DNA of 64,000 nt from Halovenus carboxidivorans (lineage in GTDB: Archaea > Halobacteriota > Halobacteria > Halobacteriales > Haloarculaceae): positions 432,748 through 496,747 of the forward strand of contig NZ_WUUT01000003.1 in assembly GCF_009831575.1 (NCBI RefSeq). The letters run 5' to 3'. Numbering within the stretch: the first letter of the stretch is position 1; every line of letters begins with the position of its first letter. A model generated the notes under the pieces. The model was not told the DNA's origin. It saw nothing but the letters and a program-made list of their open reading frames with translations, and ran no database searches. Made by a program: the position numbers and the translations under genes. This document shows, in pieces, positions 43,560-52,622 of the stretch.

Positions 43560-44761
43560 ACGTCGAACACGACACTCTCTCGCTGGGGAAGTTCGAGTTC
43601 GAGTGCGGCGAAACGATTCCGGATCTCGAACTCGCCTACGAGACCTACGGCGAGTTCACCGGCGAGAACGCGGTGTTAGTCTGTCACGCCCTGACCGGCA
43701 GCGCACACGTCGCGGGACACAGCCGCGCGTCCGGGACGGCCGGCCAGGCCCGCGCGTGGTGGGACGACATCGTCGGCCCGGGCAAGGCCATCGACACGAC
43801 CGAGTACTACGTCATCTGCGCGAACGTGCCGGGGTCGTGTTACGGTTCGACCGGCCCGCCGTCGACGAACCCCGAGACCGGTGAGCCCTACGGCACCGAC
43901 TTCCCGGCCGTGACAGTCACCGACTGGACGGAGGCACAGCGCCGCCTGCTCGACGAACTCGGCGTCCCGCACCTCCACGCCGTCGTCGGCGGCAGCGTCG
44001 GCGGCATGAACGTCCTCGAATGGGCGAAACGCCACCCGGATCACGTCGAGCGGATCGTTCCCATCGCCGCCGCTGCCCGCCTCGATCCGCAGTGTCTCGC
44101 TCTGGACGCGATTGCCCGGCGCGCGATCACGACCGACGACAACTGGAACGGCGGGGACTACTACGACGACGACCCGCCCTCGGACGGGCTGGCTATCGCC
44201 CGCCAGATCGGTCACGTGATGTATCTCTCGAAGTCCTCGATGGACCGCAAGTTCGGCCGTCGGGCCGCCGGTCGGGACGCGGTCCGGACGTTCCCGACGG
44301 ACCCGGCGGCGGGCTTTTTCCCGTACCGAGACGTGGAGTCGTATCTCGACTACCAGGCCGAACAGTTCGTCGAGCGATTCGACGCGAACTCCTATCTCTA
44401 TCTGACCCGGGCGATGGACAACTACGACCTCTCGCAGGGGTTCGAGGACGACGTGGACGCGCTGGCGGCGTTCGAGGGCGAGGCCCTCGTCATCTCGTTC
44501 ACCGAAGACTGGCATTTCACCGTCCAGCAGGCGGAGGCGTTGGCCGACGCGATGCGAGAGGCCTCGCTCGACGTCGCACATCACGTCATCGAATCGGACC
44601 ACGGCCACGACGCCTTCCTCGTCGAACCGGACAACGTCGGGCCCCCGGTGGCGGATTTCCTCGACGAGGGGCTCTCCGGGAGCGCGATCACGGATACCGA
44701 CGAGGAGTTCGAGCCAGAAGACGAGTTCGCGCCCGTGCACACGAGTCTGTTCTCGCAGTGA
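43556..44761 (+). CDS. metX: Homoserine O-acetyltransferase
   Basis: A protein of 401 residues, alpha/beta hydrolase fold. The nucleophile Ser 147 is in [12 protein letters not shown], the acid Asp in [11 protein letters not shown] (about 319-322) and the His in SDHGHDAFL. Also visible are [24 protein letters not shown] (key stretch [12 protein letters not shown]) and LGSCYG-type [11 protein letters not shown]. It activates homoserine with acetyl-CoA (succinyl-CoA cannot be excluded) for MetY. A C-terminal tail of about 20 acidic residues extends past the catalytic domain. Confidence 0.95.
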   Translation: MNVEHDTLSLGKFEFECGETIPDLELAYETYGEFTGENAVLVCHALTGSAHVAGHSRASGTAGQARAWWDDIVGPGKAIDTTEYYVICANVPGSCYGSTGPPSTNPETGEPYGTDFPAVTVTDWTEAQRRLLDELGVPHLHAVVGGSVGGMNVLEWAKRHPDHVERIVPIAAAARLDPQCLALDAIARRAITTDDNWNGGDYYDDDPPSDGLAIARQIGHVMYLSKSSMDRKFGRRAAGRDAVRTFPTDPAAGFFPYRDVESYLDYQAEQFVERFDANSYLYLTRAMDNYDLSQGFEDDVDALAAFEGEALVISFTEDWHFTVQQAEALADAMREASLDVAHHVIESDHGHDAFLVEPDNVGPPVADFLDEGLSGSAITDTDEEFEPEDEFAPVHTSLFSQ

Positions 44762-44793
44762 TAGTCTCTAAGTCGGCGCTCTCACGGTGACGA

Positions 44794-45342
44794 TCACTCC
44801 ATGTCAGCGCGCAGCTGTTCGGCCCGGTCGAGAAACTGCTCCCGGACCCGTTCGGGCGAACAGGCGGAGAGTTCGTAGGGGAGATCCGGAACCGACGGCG
44901 GCTCGAACTCCGCGAGCAGTGTGTCCGCCTCGTAGTGAAAGAGTCGGTCGTCGGCGTCCATCACCACCTCCCACTCCGACTCCGTCGGCGGATCGACGCC
45001 GAGCCGGTCCCAGACGGCCGCCAGAATCCGCTGTTCGATGCGCTCGAAGGTCTCGATCTCCCGTTTGACCGGGCGCGGCACGTCGGAGATATACGCCTCT
45101 GCGGCGTCGTGAAAGAGCCCGTACAGCTGTATCGTCGGTCCGTGCTCCGATAGCTCCTCGCTGACGTAGATCGAGTGCGTCCCGACGGAGTAGTAGAACT
45201 GACACTGCCCGGCGTAGCGGCAGGTGTTCGCAAGCCCGTTCGCGATATCCGGCAGTTCGATCCGCTCCGGATCGGGGTCGAGGGGGTGGAACTCCCCACC
45301 CGTGTAGGTTCCGATCGGATCACCGCGGCGCTGCTCGCTCAT
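44794..45342 (-). CDS. HD-domain phosphohydrolase (YfdR/YfbR-like)
   Basis: A protein of 182 residues. The first His is in SVGTHSIYVSEEL, the HD pair in LYGLFHDAAEAYISDVPRPVK, and the distal Asp in VMDADDRLFHYEAD. This arrangement is that of YfdR/YfbR-like 5'-nucleotidases acting on deoxynucleoside monophosphates. A minus-strand TTTCAAT element about 25 nt upstream marks its own promoter. It converges with metX. Confidence 0.88.
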   Translation of the reverse strand: MSEQRRGDPIGTYTGGEFHPLDPDPERIELPDIANGLANTCRYAGQCQFYYSVGTHSIYVSEELSEHGPTIQLYGLFHDAAEAYISDVPRPVKREIETFERIEQRILAAVWDRLGVDPPTESEWEVVMDADDRLFHYEADTLLAEFEPPSVPDLPYELSACSPERVREQFLDRAEQLRADME

Positions 45343-45385
45343 ATTTCGACATATTGCGGCGGATTGAAAGCTCTGTCCGCTCCGG

Positions 45386-46564
45386 CTACCTGTTCCCAGT
45401 CCCGGGCTTCAGGCCGAGCACGGCAGTCGCCGCCTCCCCGACCGCCGACGCGTGTTCCTCAGGACAGTAGACCCCGAGTCGCCAGCGGGCACGCTCGGTC
45501 GCTCGCAGGCCGCTGACCAGTTCGGACGCGTCCTCTAGCTGCTGGACGACGCCGTCGACGACGACGTTCGTCCCCGACTCTTTCAGCCCCGGTCGGTCGG
45601 GGATGTCGACGATCACCTCGGTCGGATCGACCCCAGCGTGGTCGGCAATCTCCCGCTCGGCCGTCCGTTCCTCCTCGTGCCCCGCGTCCATCGTCCCGCG
45701 CGGCACGTCTCCGGGCTCCGCCCAGACCGCCCGCTTGTACAGTTGGCGGCGCTCGATCCGCCGGCCCAGTTCCGGCACCTCCGCCGACAGTTCGACCAGC
45801 AGTTCGTGGTCGGGCATCCGCCGGAACTGCTCGATGCCCGTTTCGGTCCGGTCGAGATACCGCTCGCAGGCGCGTTCGAGCATCGCTCCGGCGATCCGCG
45901 AGACGTGGTGACGGTAGACGACGCCGTTCATCAGCGAGCGCGCGACCAGAAGCGACTCGGCTGTCGCGACGTTTCCCTCCCCGAGAACGAGCCGTCCGCC
46001 TTCCAGCCGAAGCGCCCGGACGAGCCGACCGTGATCGATCGTCCCGTACGGGACGCCCGTGTGGTGGGCGTCGCGGATGAGGTAGTCCATCCGGTCGACA
46101 TCGAGTTCGCCGGAGACCAGTTCGCCGATGCCGTCCTCGCCCGCCACCAGCGCCGCCACCCGCACCGGATCGAGGTCGTGTGATTCGAGAGTCTGGCAGA
46201 GTTCCCGCTCGGGGTCGGTGAGCAGCCACGCGATGTCGTCGTGGTCCTTCCCGGTTCGACGCTCGATCAGCTCCTCGGTCTGGTGGCCGTACGGACCGTG
46301 ACCGACGTCGTGGACGAGCGCCGCCGCTCGGACGAGCGCCGCCGTCTCCTCGTCGACATCGAGGTGCGAAAGCGCGGTCCTCGCGAGATGATAGACCCCG
46401 AGGCTGTGCTCGAACCGCGTGTGGTTGGCCGAGGGATAGACGAGCCGCACCGTCGAGAGCTGTTTGACGTGTCGCAGCCGCTGCATCGCCGGCGTGTCGA
46501 TCAACTCCGAGGCGACCGGCCCCAGCGTGATGTAATCGTGAATGCTGTCCTTGATCGGATTCAT
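45386..46564 (-). CDS. HD superfamily phosphohydrolase (COG1078-like, dGTPase-related)
   Basis: A protein of 392 residues. It begins MNPIKDSIHDYITLGPVA and has the HD metal site: THFEHSLGVYHLA-type NHTRFEHSLGVYHLA, LVHDVGHGPYGH, and SGELDVDRMDYLIRDAHHTG. Such proteins hydrolyse (d)NTPs or are related to SAMHD1; the substrate is not decided. The frame extends upstream but only from this ATG does family similarity begin. Divergent from the phosphodiesterase gene. Confidence 0.92.
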   Translation of the reverse strand: MNPIKDSIHDYITLGPVASELIDTPAMQRLRHVKQLSTVRLVYPSANHTRFEHSLGVYHLARTALSHLDVDEETAALVRAAALVHDVGHGPYGHQTEELIERRTGKDHDDIAWLLTDPERELCQTLESHDLDPVRVAALVAGEDGIGELVSGELDVDRMDYLIRDAHHTGVPYGTIDHGRLVRALRLEGGRLVLGEGNVATAESLLVARSLMNGVVYRHHVSRIAGAMLERACERYLDRTETGIEQFRRMPDHELLVELSAEVPELGRRIERRQLYKRAVWAEPGDVPRGTMDAGHEEERTAEREIADHAGVDPTEVIVDIPDRPGLKESGTNVVVDGVVQQLEDASELVSGLRATERARWRLGVYCPEEHASAVGEAATAVLGLKPGTGNR

Positions 46565-46652
46565 GGGTTCACTGCGGCGGCTGTCCCCAACGGGGTTTCG
46601 GATCGCCGCGGTGACGCCCCAGTTTCTTGTCGCTCGTGACCAACGTCTACAC

Positions 46653-47144
46653 ATGGAGATCGCAATCGTCAGCGACACCCACATCCCCTCGCGTGAACAG
46701 ACCATTCCCGAGCAGTTCCGCGAGCGCATCGCGGACGCCGATCACGTGATCCACGCCGGCGATTTCGACTCGAAAGGGGCGCTCGCGGAGATCCAGGATC
46801 TCGCCCCGGCGCTCACTGCCGTCGCCGGCAACATGGATCCACAGATCGGACTCCCGGAGGTCGCGACGGTCGAACTCGGCGGCGTCGAGTTCGTCGTCAC
46901 CCACGGCACCGGCTCGCCCAGGGGGTACGAGCGCCGCGTCGCGAACGCGGTCCGGAAACACGCGGACAGCGAGCAGGCGGTCGGGGTCGCCGGCCACACC
47001 CACGAGCTGTTGGATACGACTCACGACGGGATTCGCCTGCTCAACCCGGGCAGTCTCACGGGTGCGCGGCCGGCCAGCGAGGCGACGATGCTGGCTGCCG
47101 CCGCCGAGGACGGCTCGCTGTCCGTGACGGTACGGGAGGCGTAA
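46653..47144 (+). CDS. YfcE/MJ0936-type metallophosphoesterase
   Basis: A protein of 163 residues with all calcineurin-like metal motifs: VSDTHIPS, HAGDFDS, GNMD, THGTG (His ligand) and GHTHE, closing with LLNPGSLTGAR. This small class hydrolyses phosphodiesters in vitro; the natural substrate is unknown. A T-rich element (46623-46629) lies about 27 nt upstream of the ATG. Confidence 0.93.
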   Translation: MEIAIVSDTHIPSREQTIPEQFRERIADADHVIHAGDFDSKGALAEIQDLAPALTAVAGNMDPQIGLPEVATVELGGVEFVVTHGTGSPRGYERRVANAVRKHADSEQAVGVAGHTHELLDTTHDGIRLLNPGSLTGARPASEATMLAAAAEDGSLSVTVREA

Positions 47145-47211
47145 GATCACAGACGCCGTCCAGATTCGCCAGTTCCGGGCTCCTTTTCACGCGGTACGCC
47201 CGAATAGCCGT

Positions 47212-47967
47212 ATGAACGTCTTCGCCGTCGAGGGGTTACCCGAGATCGAACCCGGCGACGACATCGCGTCGCTGATCGCCGAGCGGGTCGATCTCACCCC
47301 GACCGATATCGTCTGCGTTGCCAGCACCATCGTCTCGAAAGCAGAGGGTCGGCAGGCGGATCTCTCGGAGTTCGAACCCGGCGAGCAGGCCGAGCGCATC
47401 GCCGAGCAGGTCGGCGACCTCGCGGACGAGGAGAAAGATCCCCGCTTCGCACAGGCGGTCATCGAGGAGAGCGAGGAACTGCTCATGGAGTTTCCGATCA
47501 TGCTCGCGGTCACGACGTTCGGCCACATCACGATCAACGCCGGGATCGACCGCTCGAACGTTCCCGACGCCGATCTGTTGCTTCTCCCGGAGGATCCGAC
47601 CGCGAGCGCACAGCGCCTCCACGAGGCACTCGGGGTCCCGGTCATCGTCACCGACACGTCCGGGCGGCCGTTCCGTCACGGCCAGCGCGGCGTCGCAATC
47701 GGCTGGGCGGGGATGCCCGCCGCACGGGACTGGCGGGGCACGTACGACCGCGACGGTAAAGAACTCGAAGCGACCGTCCAGGCCGTGGTCGACGAACTCG
47801 CGGCGGCCGCCAACCTCGTCACCGGCGAGGGCGCAGGCGGCAAGCCGGTGGCGGTCGTCCGGGACTGGGAGTTCGGTGAGTTCGACGGCAGCGACGACCT
47901 GTTCCGCGACGAAGACGAAGACCTGATCCGGCCGGCACTCAAGGAGTACTCCCATGCTGGGGATTGA
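47212..47967 (+). CDS. cofE: Coenzyme F420-0:L-glutamate ligase
   Basis: A protein of 251 residues. Family motifs include LPEIEPGDDIASLI, DIVCVASTIVSKAEGR, TFGHITINAGIDRSNV and VPVIVTDTSGRPFRHGQRGVAIG. It adds glutamate residues to F420-0 using GTP. It overlaps the following F420-dependent oxidoreductase by 14 nt, coupling a cofactor-maturation step to a cofactor user. A TTTTCA element lies about 26 nt upstream of the ATG. Confidence 0.95.
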   Translation: MNVFAVEGLPEIEPGDDIASLIAERVDLTPTDIVCVASTIVSKAEGRQADLSEFEPGEQAERIAEQVGDLADEEKDPRFAQAVIEESEELLMEFPIMLAVTTFGHITINAGIDRSNVPDADLLLLPEDPTASAQRLHEALGVPVIVTDTSGRPFRHGQRGVAIGWAGMPAARDWRGTYDRDGKELEATVQAVVDELAAAANLVTGEGAGGKPVAVVRDWEFGEFDGSDDLFRDEDEDLIRPALKEYSHAGD

Positions 47968-48970
47968 ACTCACGCCGGAGCACCCGGTCGCGCGGGTCGG
48001 CGGCCTCGCGGCGAGCGCCGAAGACGCCGGCTTCGATACGGTCTTTGTCAGCCACCACTACAACAACCGCGACGAGTTCGTCGCGCTGGCAGATATCGCC
48101 CGCCGCACCGACAGCGTCCGCCTCGGCCCCGGGATCACCAATCCCTACGAGAGCCATCCGGTGACACTGGCCTCCCGGGCGGCGACTATCGACGAGTACG
48201 CCGACGGTCGGGGCGTCTACGGGATCGGCCCCGGCGACCGGTCGACGCTCGGGAATCTCGGCTACGATCACGACGACGCGCTCCGTCGGGTGCTGGAGAC
48301 GATGCAGGTGAGCCGACGGCTCTGGGACGGCGACCGCGTCGACCACGACGGCACCTTCGAGGCCGCCGACGCGGGCCTGAACTACGAGGCGCGCCGCCTC
48401 CCGATCTACGTCGGCGCGCAGGGGCCACACATGACCCGGATGGCCGCGAAACACGCCGACGGCGTGCTCTACAACGGTGCCCATCCCCGCGACATCGAGT
48501 GGGCGGGTGATCGGGTCCGGGAGGGTCTCGCTGAGCGCCCCGACGACAGCGTGGTGTCCAACTCCCCCTCTCACCAGACCGGGATCGACGGCGAGTTCGA
48601 TTTCGCGGCGTACGCCAGCGTCAGCCTCGCCACGACGGAGGAGGCCGCCCGGGAGGCCGCCCGGCCGCCGGTCGCCTTCATCGCCAGCGGCGCGCCGGCA
48701 CCGGTGCTGGATCGACACGGCCTCGACGAGGACCTCACAGCGGAGATCGGTGCGGCCATCGCCGCCGGCGAGTTCGAGTCGGCTTTCGGACTCGTCACTG
48801 AGGAGATGATCGACGCGTTCTGTCTCGCGGGCACGCCCGAGAGCACCCGCGACCAGTTCGAGGCGATTCTCTCGGAGGCGGACAGCCTGGTGATGGGGTC
48901 GCCGCTCGGGCCGGATCTCGACGAGGCAATCGAGCTAATGGGCGAGTTGGCGACCGGTCTCGACCTCTGA
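47954..48970 (+). CDS. LLM-class F420-dependent oxidoreductase, Mer-like
   Basis: A protein of 338 residues, luciferase-like TIM barrel. It has EDAGFDTVFVSHHYNNRDEF, RLGPGITNPYESHPVTLASR, GRGVYGIGPGDRSTLGNLGY and PIYVGAQGPHMTRMAAKHADG. It resembles methylenetetrahydromethanopterin reductase (Mer). In a folate-using, non-methanogenic haloarchaeon the substrate might be methylene-THF or something else, so it is not named mer here. Overlap with cofE shows co-translation. Confidence 0.9.
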   Translation: MLGIELTPEHPVARVGGLAASAEDAGFDTVFVSHHYNNRDEFVALADIARRTDSVRLGPGITNPYESHPVTLASRAATIDEYADGRGVYGIGPGDRSTLGNLGYDHDDALRRVLETMQVSRRLWDGDRVDHDGTFEAADAGLNYEARRLPIYVGAQGPHMTRMAAKHADGVLYNGAHPRDIEWAGDRVREGLAERPDDSVVSNSPSHQTGIDGEFDFAAYASVSLATTEEAAREAARPPVAFIASGAPAPVLDRHGLDEDLTAEIGAAIAAGEFESAFGLVTEEMIDAFCLAGTPESTRDQFEAILSEADSLVMGSPLGPDLDEAIELMGELATGLDL

Positions 48971-48984
48971 CCGGCGATCCGGTC

Positions 48985-49257
48985 TCAGCCGCCCTCACCG
49001 CTTTGCTCTGCTTCGAGTTCCTCGAGTCGGTCCTGTAACTCCTCGACGGCCTGCTCGTCGACCGTCCCCCAGTACGCGACGATGACGAGCGTCAGGACGA
49101 AGACGATTCCCCAGCCGAGCGTCGCGTACTCGTCCGGGACGTACAGCCCGAAGATGCCGTCGATGACGCCTTCGAGCGAAAAGACGATAATTACCGGCCC
49201 GACGACCTCACGCGGCAGAAAGTGATTCAGATACGCCTTGAAAACACTCGTATCCAT
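48985..49257 (-). CDS. Small two-helix membrane protein
   Basis: A protein of 90 residues. Two helices (VVGPVIIVFSLEGVIDGIF and LGWGIVFVLTLVIVAYWG) are followed by a coiled-coil-like, Glu-rich tail (VDEQAVEELQDRLEELEAEQ). The ATG MDTSVF at 49257 is preferred to a start nine codons upstream. Converges with the F420 enzyme. No family recognised. Confidence 0.7.
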   Translation of the reverse strand: MDTSVFKAYLNHFLPREVVGPVIIVFSLEGVIDGIFGLYVPDEYATLGWGIVFVLTLVIVAYWGTVDEQAVEELQDRLEELEAEQSGEGG

Positions 49258-49368
49258 ACCCCGATACTCTCCGTCGACCGACAAAGTACTGTCCCCGTTT
49301 CGCGCGCAGTGGCCCGGTCCTCTCTACCTGATACTCCCCGAGCGATCCCCGGGTCCTGCGAGACCACC

Positions 49369-49581
49369 TCAGTTCTCGGGGTGTTCGGCGCCGAACGACT
49401 CCGGCAGGAAGAGACTGAGAATCGCGCCGGTGGCGAGATAGCCGAAGTAGGCGGTCGGTGCGATCACGAAAATCGCCCCGAAGAGCACGAGCAGCGCCTC
49501 GGCCGGCCCCTGTGCGGCCACGTCGGCGAACTCCCCGGGCATGTCGATGATGCTTTCGAGCAGTCGGGATGGTAGGCTCAT
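49369..49581 (-). CDS. Small membrane protein
   Basis: A protein of 70 residues with one long or two short hydrophobic segments (EALLVLFGAIFVIAPTAYFG, YLATGAILSLFL). A minus-strand CAAGTACA element about 25 nt upstream suggests a leaderless transcript. Same strand as the 90-residue membrane protein, 111 nt apart. Function unknown. Confidence 0.65.
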   Translation of the reverse strand: MSLPSRLLESIIDMPGEFADVAAQGPAEALLVLFGAIFVIAPTAYFGYLATGAILSLFLPESFGAEHPEN

Positions 49582-49662
49582 ACCTGAGTGTTAGCCGGGG
49601 TGTACTTGTGTGTGTCCCTCTCGACCGACGGGCTGAGATAGCTCCGGTCCGTAGGGCGACCG

Positions 49663-49890
49663 ATGACCGACCGTTCGCTCGACGAGTTCGTCCCCGGATC
49701 GGACCAGGAGGCCGACGACGAACCCGCAGATGCGGCTACGGAGCAGTCCGTCGACACGACACCCGATCCGACGACTGCGACCGCCACCGTCTCGCCGGGG
49801 GGCGCGTCCTGTGAGGACTGCGGTGAGACGGTCACGCGCCGCTGGCGGGACGACGGTGCCTACGTCTGCGGGGACTGCAAGGAGTGGTGA
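49663..49890 (+). CDS. Small zinc-finger protein with acidic N-terminus
   Basis: A protein of 75 residues. About 48 acidic and Thr-rich residues precede a zinc ribbon, CEDCGET ... YVCGDCKEW, ending at the C-terminus. It matches a small haloarchaeal family (DUF7573, from memory). It lies 41 nt before the macro-domain gene on the same strand. Role unknown. Confidence 0.8.
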   Translation: MTDRSLDEFVPGSDQEADDEPADAATEQSVDTTPDPTTATATVSPGGASCEDCGETVTRRWRDDGAYVCGDCKEW

Positions 49891-49931
49891 CCCGATCAAC
49901 GCTTTTTGAGGATGCCTGCCAACGAGTACAC

Positions 49932-50441
49932 ATGAACTTCGAGGTAATCCAGGGCGACATCGCGCAACAATCGGCGGACGTGCTGGTCAACGCCGCGGGG
50001 ACGAGTCTCCAGATGGGCTCCGGCGTCGCAGGGGCCCTGCGCCGCGCCGCCGGCCAACAGATCAACGAGGAGGCGGTCTCGAAGGGACCGATCGATCTCG
50101 GGGAGGTCGCCGTCACCGACGCCTACGCGCTCGACGCCGAGTACGTCGTCCACGCCGCCGCGATGCCCCATTACGGCGACGGGAAGGCGACCGCCGAGAG
50201 CATCGCTGACGCGACCCGCAACACGCTGGAGACGGCCGAGGAACTCGGCGCCGAGTCGCTGGTCATCCCCGCTCTGGGATGCGGCGTCGCGGGCTTCGCT
50301 CTCGACGAGGGCGCGCGGATCATCGCCGAACAGATCGACGCACACGAGCCGTCTTCGCTGTCGGACGTTCGGTTCATCGGCTACTCCGACGAGGAGTACG
50401 AGACGATCGAGCGCGCCGCCGACAGCGTCCGCGGCGAGTGA
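49932..50441 (+). CDS. Macro-domain protein
   Basis: A protein of 169 residues. The ADP-ribose-binding motifs are IQGDIAQQSADVLVNAAGTSLQMGSGVAGALRRAAG (key parts VNAAG and GSGVAGAL) and PALGCGVAGFALDEGARI. The usual NAAN is NAAG here, so the catalytic Asn of deacetylating macro domains may be absent while binding is kept. A TTTTT element (49903-49907), near the end of the preceding zinc-finger gene, lies 25-29 nt upstream of the ATG. Confidence 0.92.
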   Translation: MNFEVIQGDIAQQSADVLVNAAGTSLQMGSGVAGALRRAAGQQINEEAVSKGPIDLGEVAVTDAYALDAEYVVHAAAMPHYGDGKATAESIADATRNTLETAEELGAESLVIPALGCGVAGFALDEGARIIAEQIDAHEPSSLSDVRFIGYSDEEYETIERAADSVRGE

Positions 50442-50509
50442 CTGACCGCTGTCTCGACGCGTGAGACTCCGACCGAAGGATTTTGTCGCAGACAGGTACA
50501 CGTAGTTAC

Positions 50510-51565
50510 ATGCAGTCGTTCGTCACGCCGCCGCCGCTGGAACCGGGCGATCAGGTGGCCGTCGTCGCGCCGTCGAGCGGCGGTGCCCGGGAGGCACCGC
50601 ACGTCTTCGAACTCGGCCTGCGACGGCTCCGTGAGGTGTTCGAGTTGGAGCCAGTCGTCTACCCGACCGCCCGCCAGGGCAACGAGTTTCTCTCGGCGAA
50701 CCCCCGGGCCAGGGCCGCCGATATCCACGCCGCCTGCCGTGACCCCGACATCGGCGCCATCGTCGCCACAATCGGCGGCAGCGACCAGCTACGGGTGCTC
50801 GAACACCTCGACTCCGACGTGTTGCGGGCGCATCCGACCCGCTTCTACGGGATGAGCGACAACACCAACCTCGAACTGTTCCTCTGGCGGGCCGGCGTCG
50901 TCTCGTACAACGGCGCGCAACTGATGAACGAACTCGCGATTCCGGGCGAACTCCCCGAGTACACCGAGCGGTACTGCCGGCGAGCCTTCTTCGAGGACTC
51001 GCTGGGCGTGCTCGACCCGGCACGGGAGTGGACCGACGAACCCTCGACGTGGTGGACCGACCCCGCCGAGATGGGGGCGCCGCCGACGTACGACCAGAAC
51101 CCCGGCCGGGAGTGGGCCGGCGGCGACGAGGCCGTCTCGGGGCGACTGTGGGGCGGCAACCGCGCAGTCGTCGAGTGGCAACTGGCGACCGACCGGTATC
51201 TCCCGGATCCGGACCGTCTCGACGGTGCGGTACTGTGTCTGGAGACGGCCGAATCGATTCCGGAACCCGAGGAGGTCGGTGGGACGCTGATGTGTCTGGG
51301 CGAGCGCGGCCTGCTCGAGCGGTTCGACGGCGTCGTCGTCGGCCGCGCCCCGACGCGGAGTTTCCTCACCGAACCCCCGCGCGACCGCCGGGAGGCGTAT
51401 CGGGAGCGACTGCGGGCGACAATCGTCGAGCAAATCGACCGGTACAACCCCGACGCCCCGGTCGTCCTCGGCGTCGACTGGGGACACACGACGCCGATTG
51501 CACCGCTGCCGCTGGGCGGAACAGTCCATCTCGACCCCGAACAGGGGACGATCCGCTGTGAGTAG
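50510..51565 (+). CDS. S66 family LD-carboxypeptidase / MccF-like peptidase
   Basis: A protein of 351 residues. It starts PPLEPGDQVAVVAPSSGG, has the nucleophile Ser in FYGMSDNTNLELFLW, the region GRLWGGNRAVVEWQ, LCLETAESIPEPEEV (catalytic Glu), and a C-terminal catalytic-His region VDWGHTTPIAPLPLGG. Bacterial members cut the murein tetrapeptide; archaea have no murein, so an MccF-like role against peptidyl-nucleotides or other LD substrates is more likely. A TTTTGTC element (50481-50487) lies 23-29 nt upstream. Confidence 0.92.
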   Translation: MQSFVTPPPLEPGDQVAVVAPSSGGAREAPHVFELGLRRLREVFELEPVVYPTARQGNEFLSANPRARAADIHAACRDPDIGAIVATIGGSDQLRVLEHLDSDVLRAHPTRFYGMSDNTNLELFLWRAGVVSYNGAQLMNELAIPGELPEYTERYCRRAFFEDSLGVLDPAREWTDEPSTWWTDPAEMGAPPTYDQNPGREWAGGDEAVSGRLWGGNRAVVEWQLATDRYLPDPDRLDGAVLCLETAESIPEPEEVGGTLMCLGERGLLERFDGVVVGRAPTRSFLTEPPRDRREAYRERLRATIVEQIDRYNPDAPVVLGVDWGHTTPIAPLPLGGTVHLDPEQGTIRCE

Positions 51566-51585
51566 TCGTCGTCGTCGGCCGGCGC

Positions 51586-52560
51586 TTATTCGTGGCCGCT
51601 GACCGACACCGGCTCGTAGGGCTCTTCGAGCCACTCGATGTCGCTGTCCGACAGCGAGATATCGAGCGCCTCGACGGCCTCCTCTAGGTGTTCGATACTC
51701 GTCGTGCCGACGATTGGCGCGTCCACCACGTCCTTGTGCAGCACCCACGACAGCGCAATCTGGGCCATCGAGGCGTCTTTCTCCTCGGCTATCTCCTGGA
51801 CGCGCTCGTTGATCTCCTGGCCGTTGCCCTCGAAGTAGGGGTGTTCCTTGGCGTAGTCGTCGGACTGCCCCCGGGTCGTCGCGTCGAACTCCTCGTGCGG
51901 TCGGGCGAGATAGCCACGTGCCAGCGGACTCCACGGGATGACCCCGATGTTGTTCTTCTCACAGTAGGGGAGCATCTCCCGCTCCTCCTCGCGATAGAGC
52001 AGGTTGTAGTGGTTCTGCATCGTCCGGAACTGATCGAGTCCCTGCCGCTCGGCGGTGTGTTGTGCCTCCGCGAACTGGTGGGTCCACATCGAACTCGCGC
52101 CGAGATACCGGACCTTCTCGCGGCGCACCGCGTCGTCTAACGCCTGCATCGTCACGTCGATGGGCGTGTCGTAGTCCCAGCGGTGGATCTGGTAGAGGTC
52201 GATGGTGTCCATCCCGAGCCGCTCGCGGCTGGCGTCTAACTCCTGTTCGATGGCCTTCCGCGAGAGACCGCCAGAGTTGGGGTCCTCGTCGTCCATCTGG
52301 AAGAAACACTTCGTCGCGACGACCATCTCGTCGCGTCTGCCTTCGAGGGCATTCCCCAGGATGCGTTCGGACTCACCGACCGAGTACATGTTGGCGGTGT
52401 CGAAGAAGTTGATGCCGAGGTCGATCGCCCGGTCGATGATCGGGTGGCTGTCCTCCTCGTCGAGCACCCACTCGCGCCACTCCGGGGTTCCGAAGCTCAT
52501 GCAACCGAGACAGATGCGACTGACTTCCAGTCCCGTATCGCCCAGTGTCGTGTACTCCAT
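51586..52560 (-). CDS. Aldo/keto reductase
   Basis: A protein of 324 residues, (beta/alpha)8 barrel. The start MEYTTLGDTGLEVSRICLG is the family pattern. The catalytic Asp and Tyr are in FFDTANMYSVGESE, the Lys in VVATKCFF and the His in LYQIHRWD. Gain of NADPH-dependent carbonyl reduction is expected; substrate unknown. It resembles YajO/AKR11-13-type subgroups. Confidence 0.94.
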   Translation of the reverse strand: MEYTTLGDTGLEVSRICLGCMSFGTPEWREWVLDEEDSHPIIDRAIDLGINFFDTANMYSVGESERILGNALEGRRDEMVVATKCFFQMDDEDPNSGGLSRKAIEQELDASRERLGMDTIDLYQIHRWDYDTPIDVTMQALDDAVRREKVRYLGASSMWTHQFAEAQHTAERQGLDQFRTMQNHYNLLYREEEREMLPYCEKNNIGVIPWSPLARGYLARPHEEFDATTRGQSDDYAKEHPYFEGNGQEINERVQEIAEEKDASMAQIALSWVLHKDVVDAPIVGTTSIEHLEEAVEALDISLSDSDIEWLEEPYEPVSVSGHE

Positions 52561-52622
52561 ATCCCCGCTGTCGAACGGGACCGCTGAAAACCTTCCGGGC
52601 GCTCACCCGTCGCTCTGAACTC

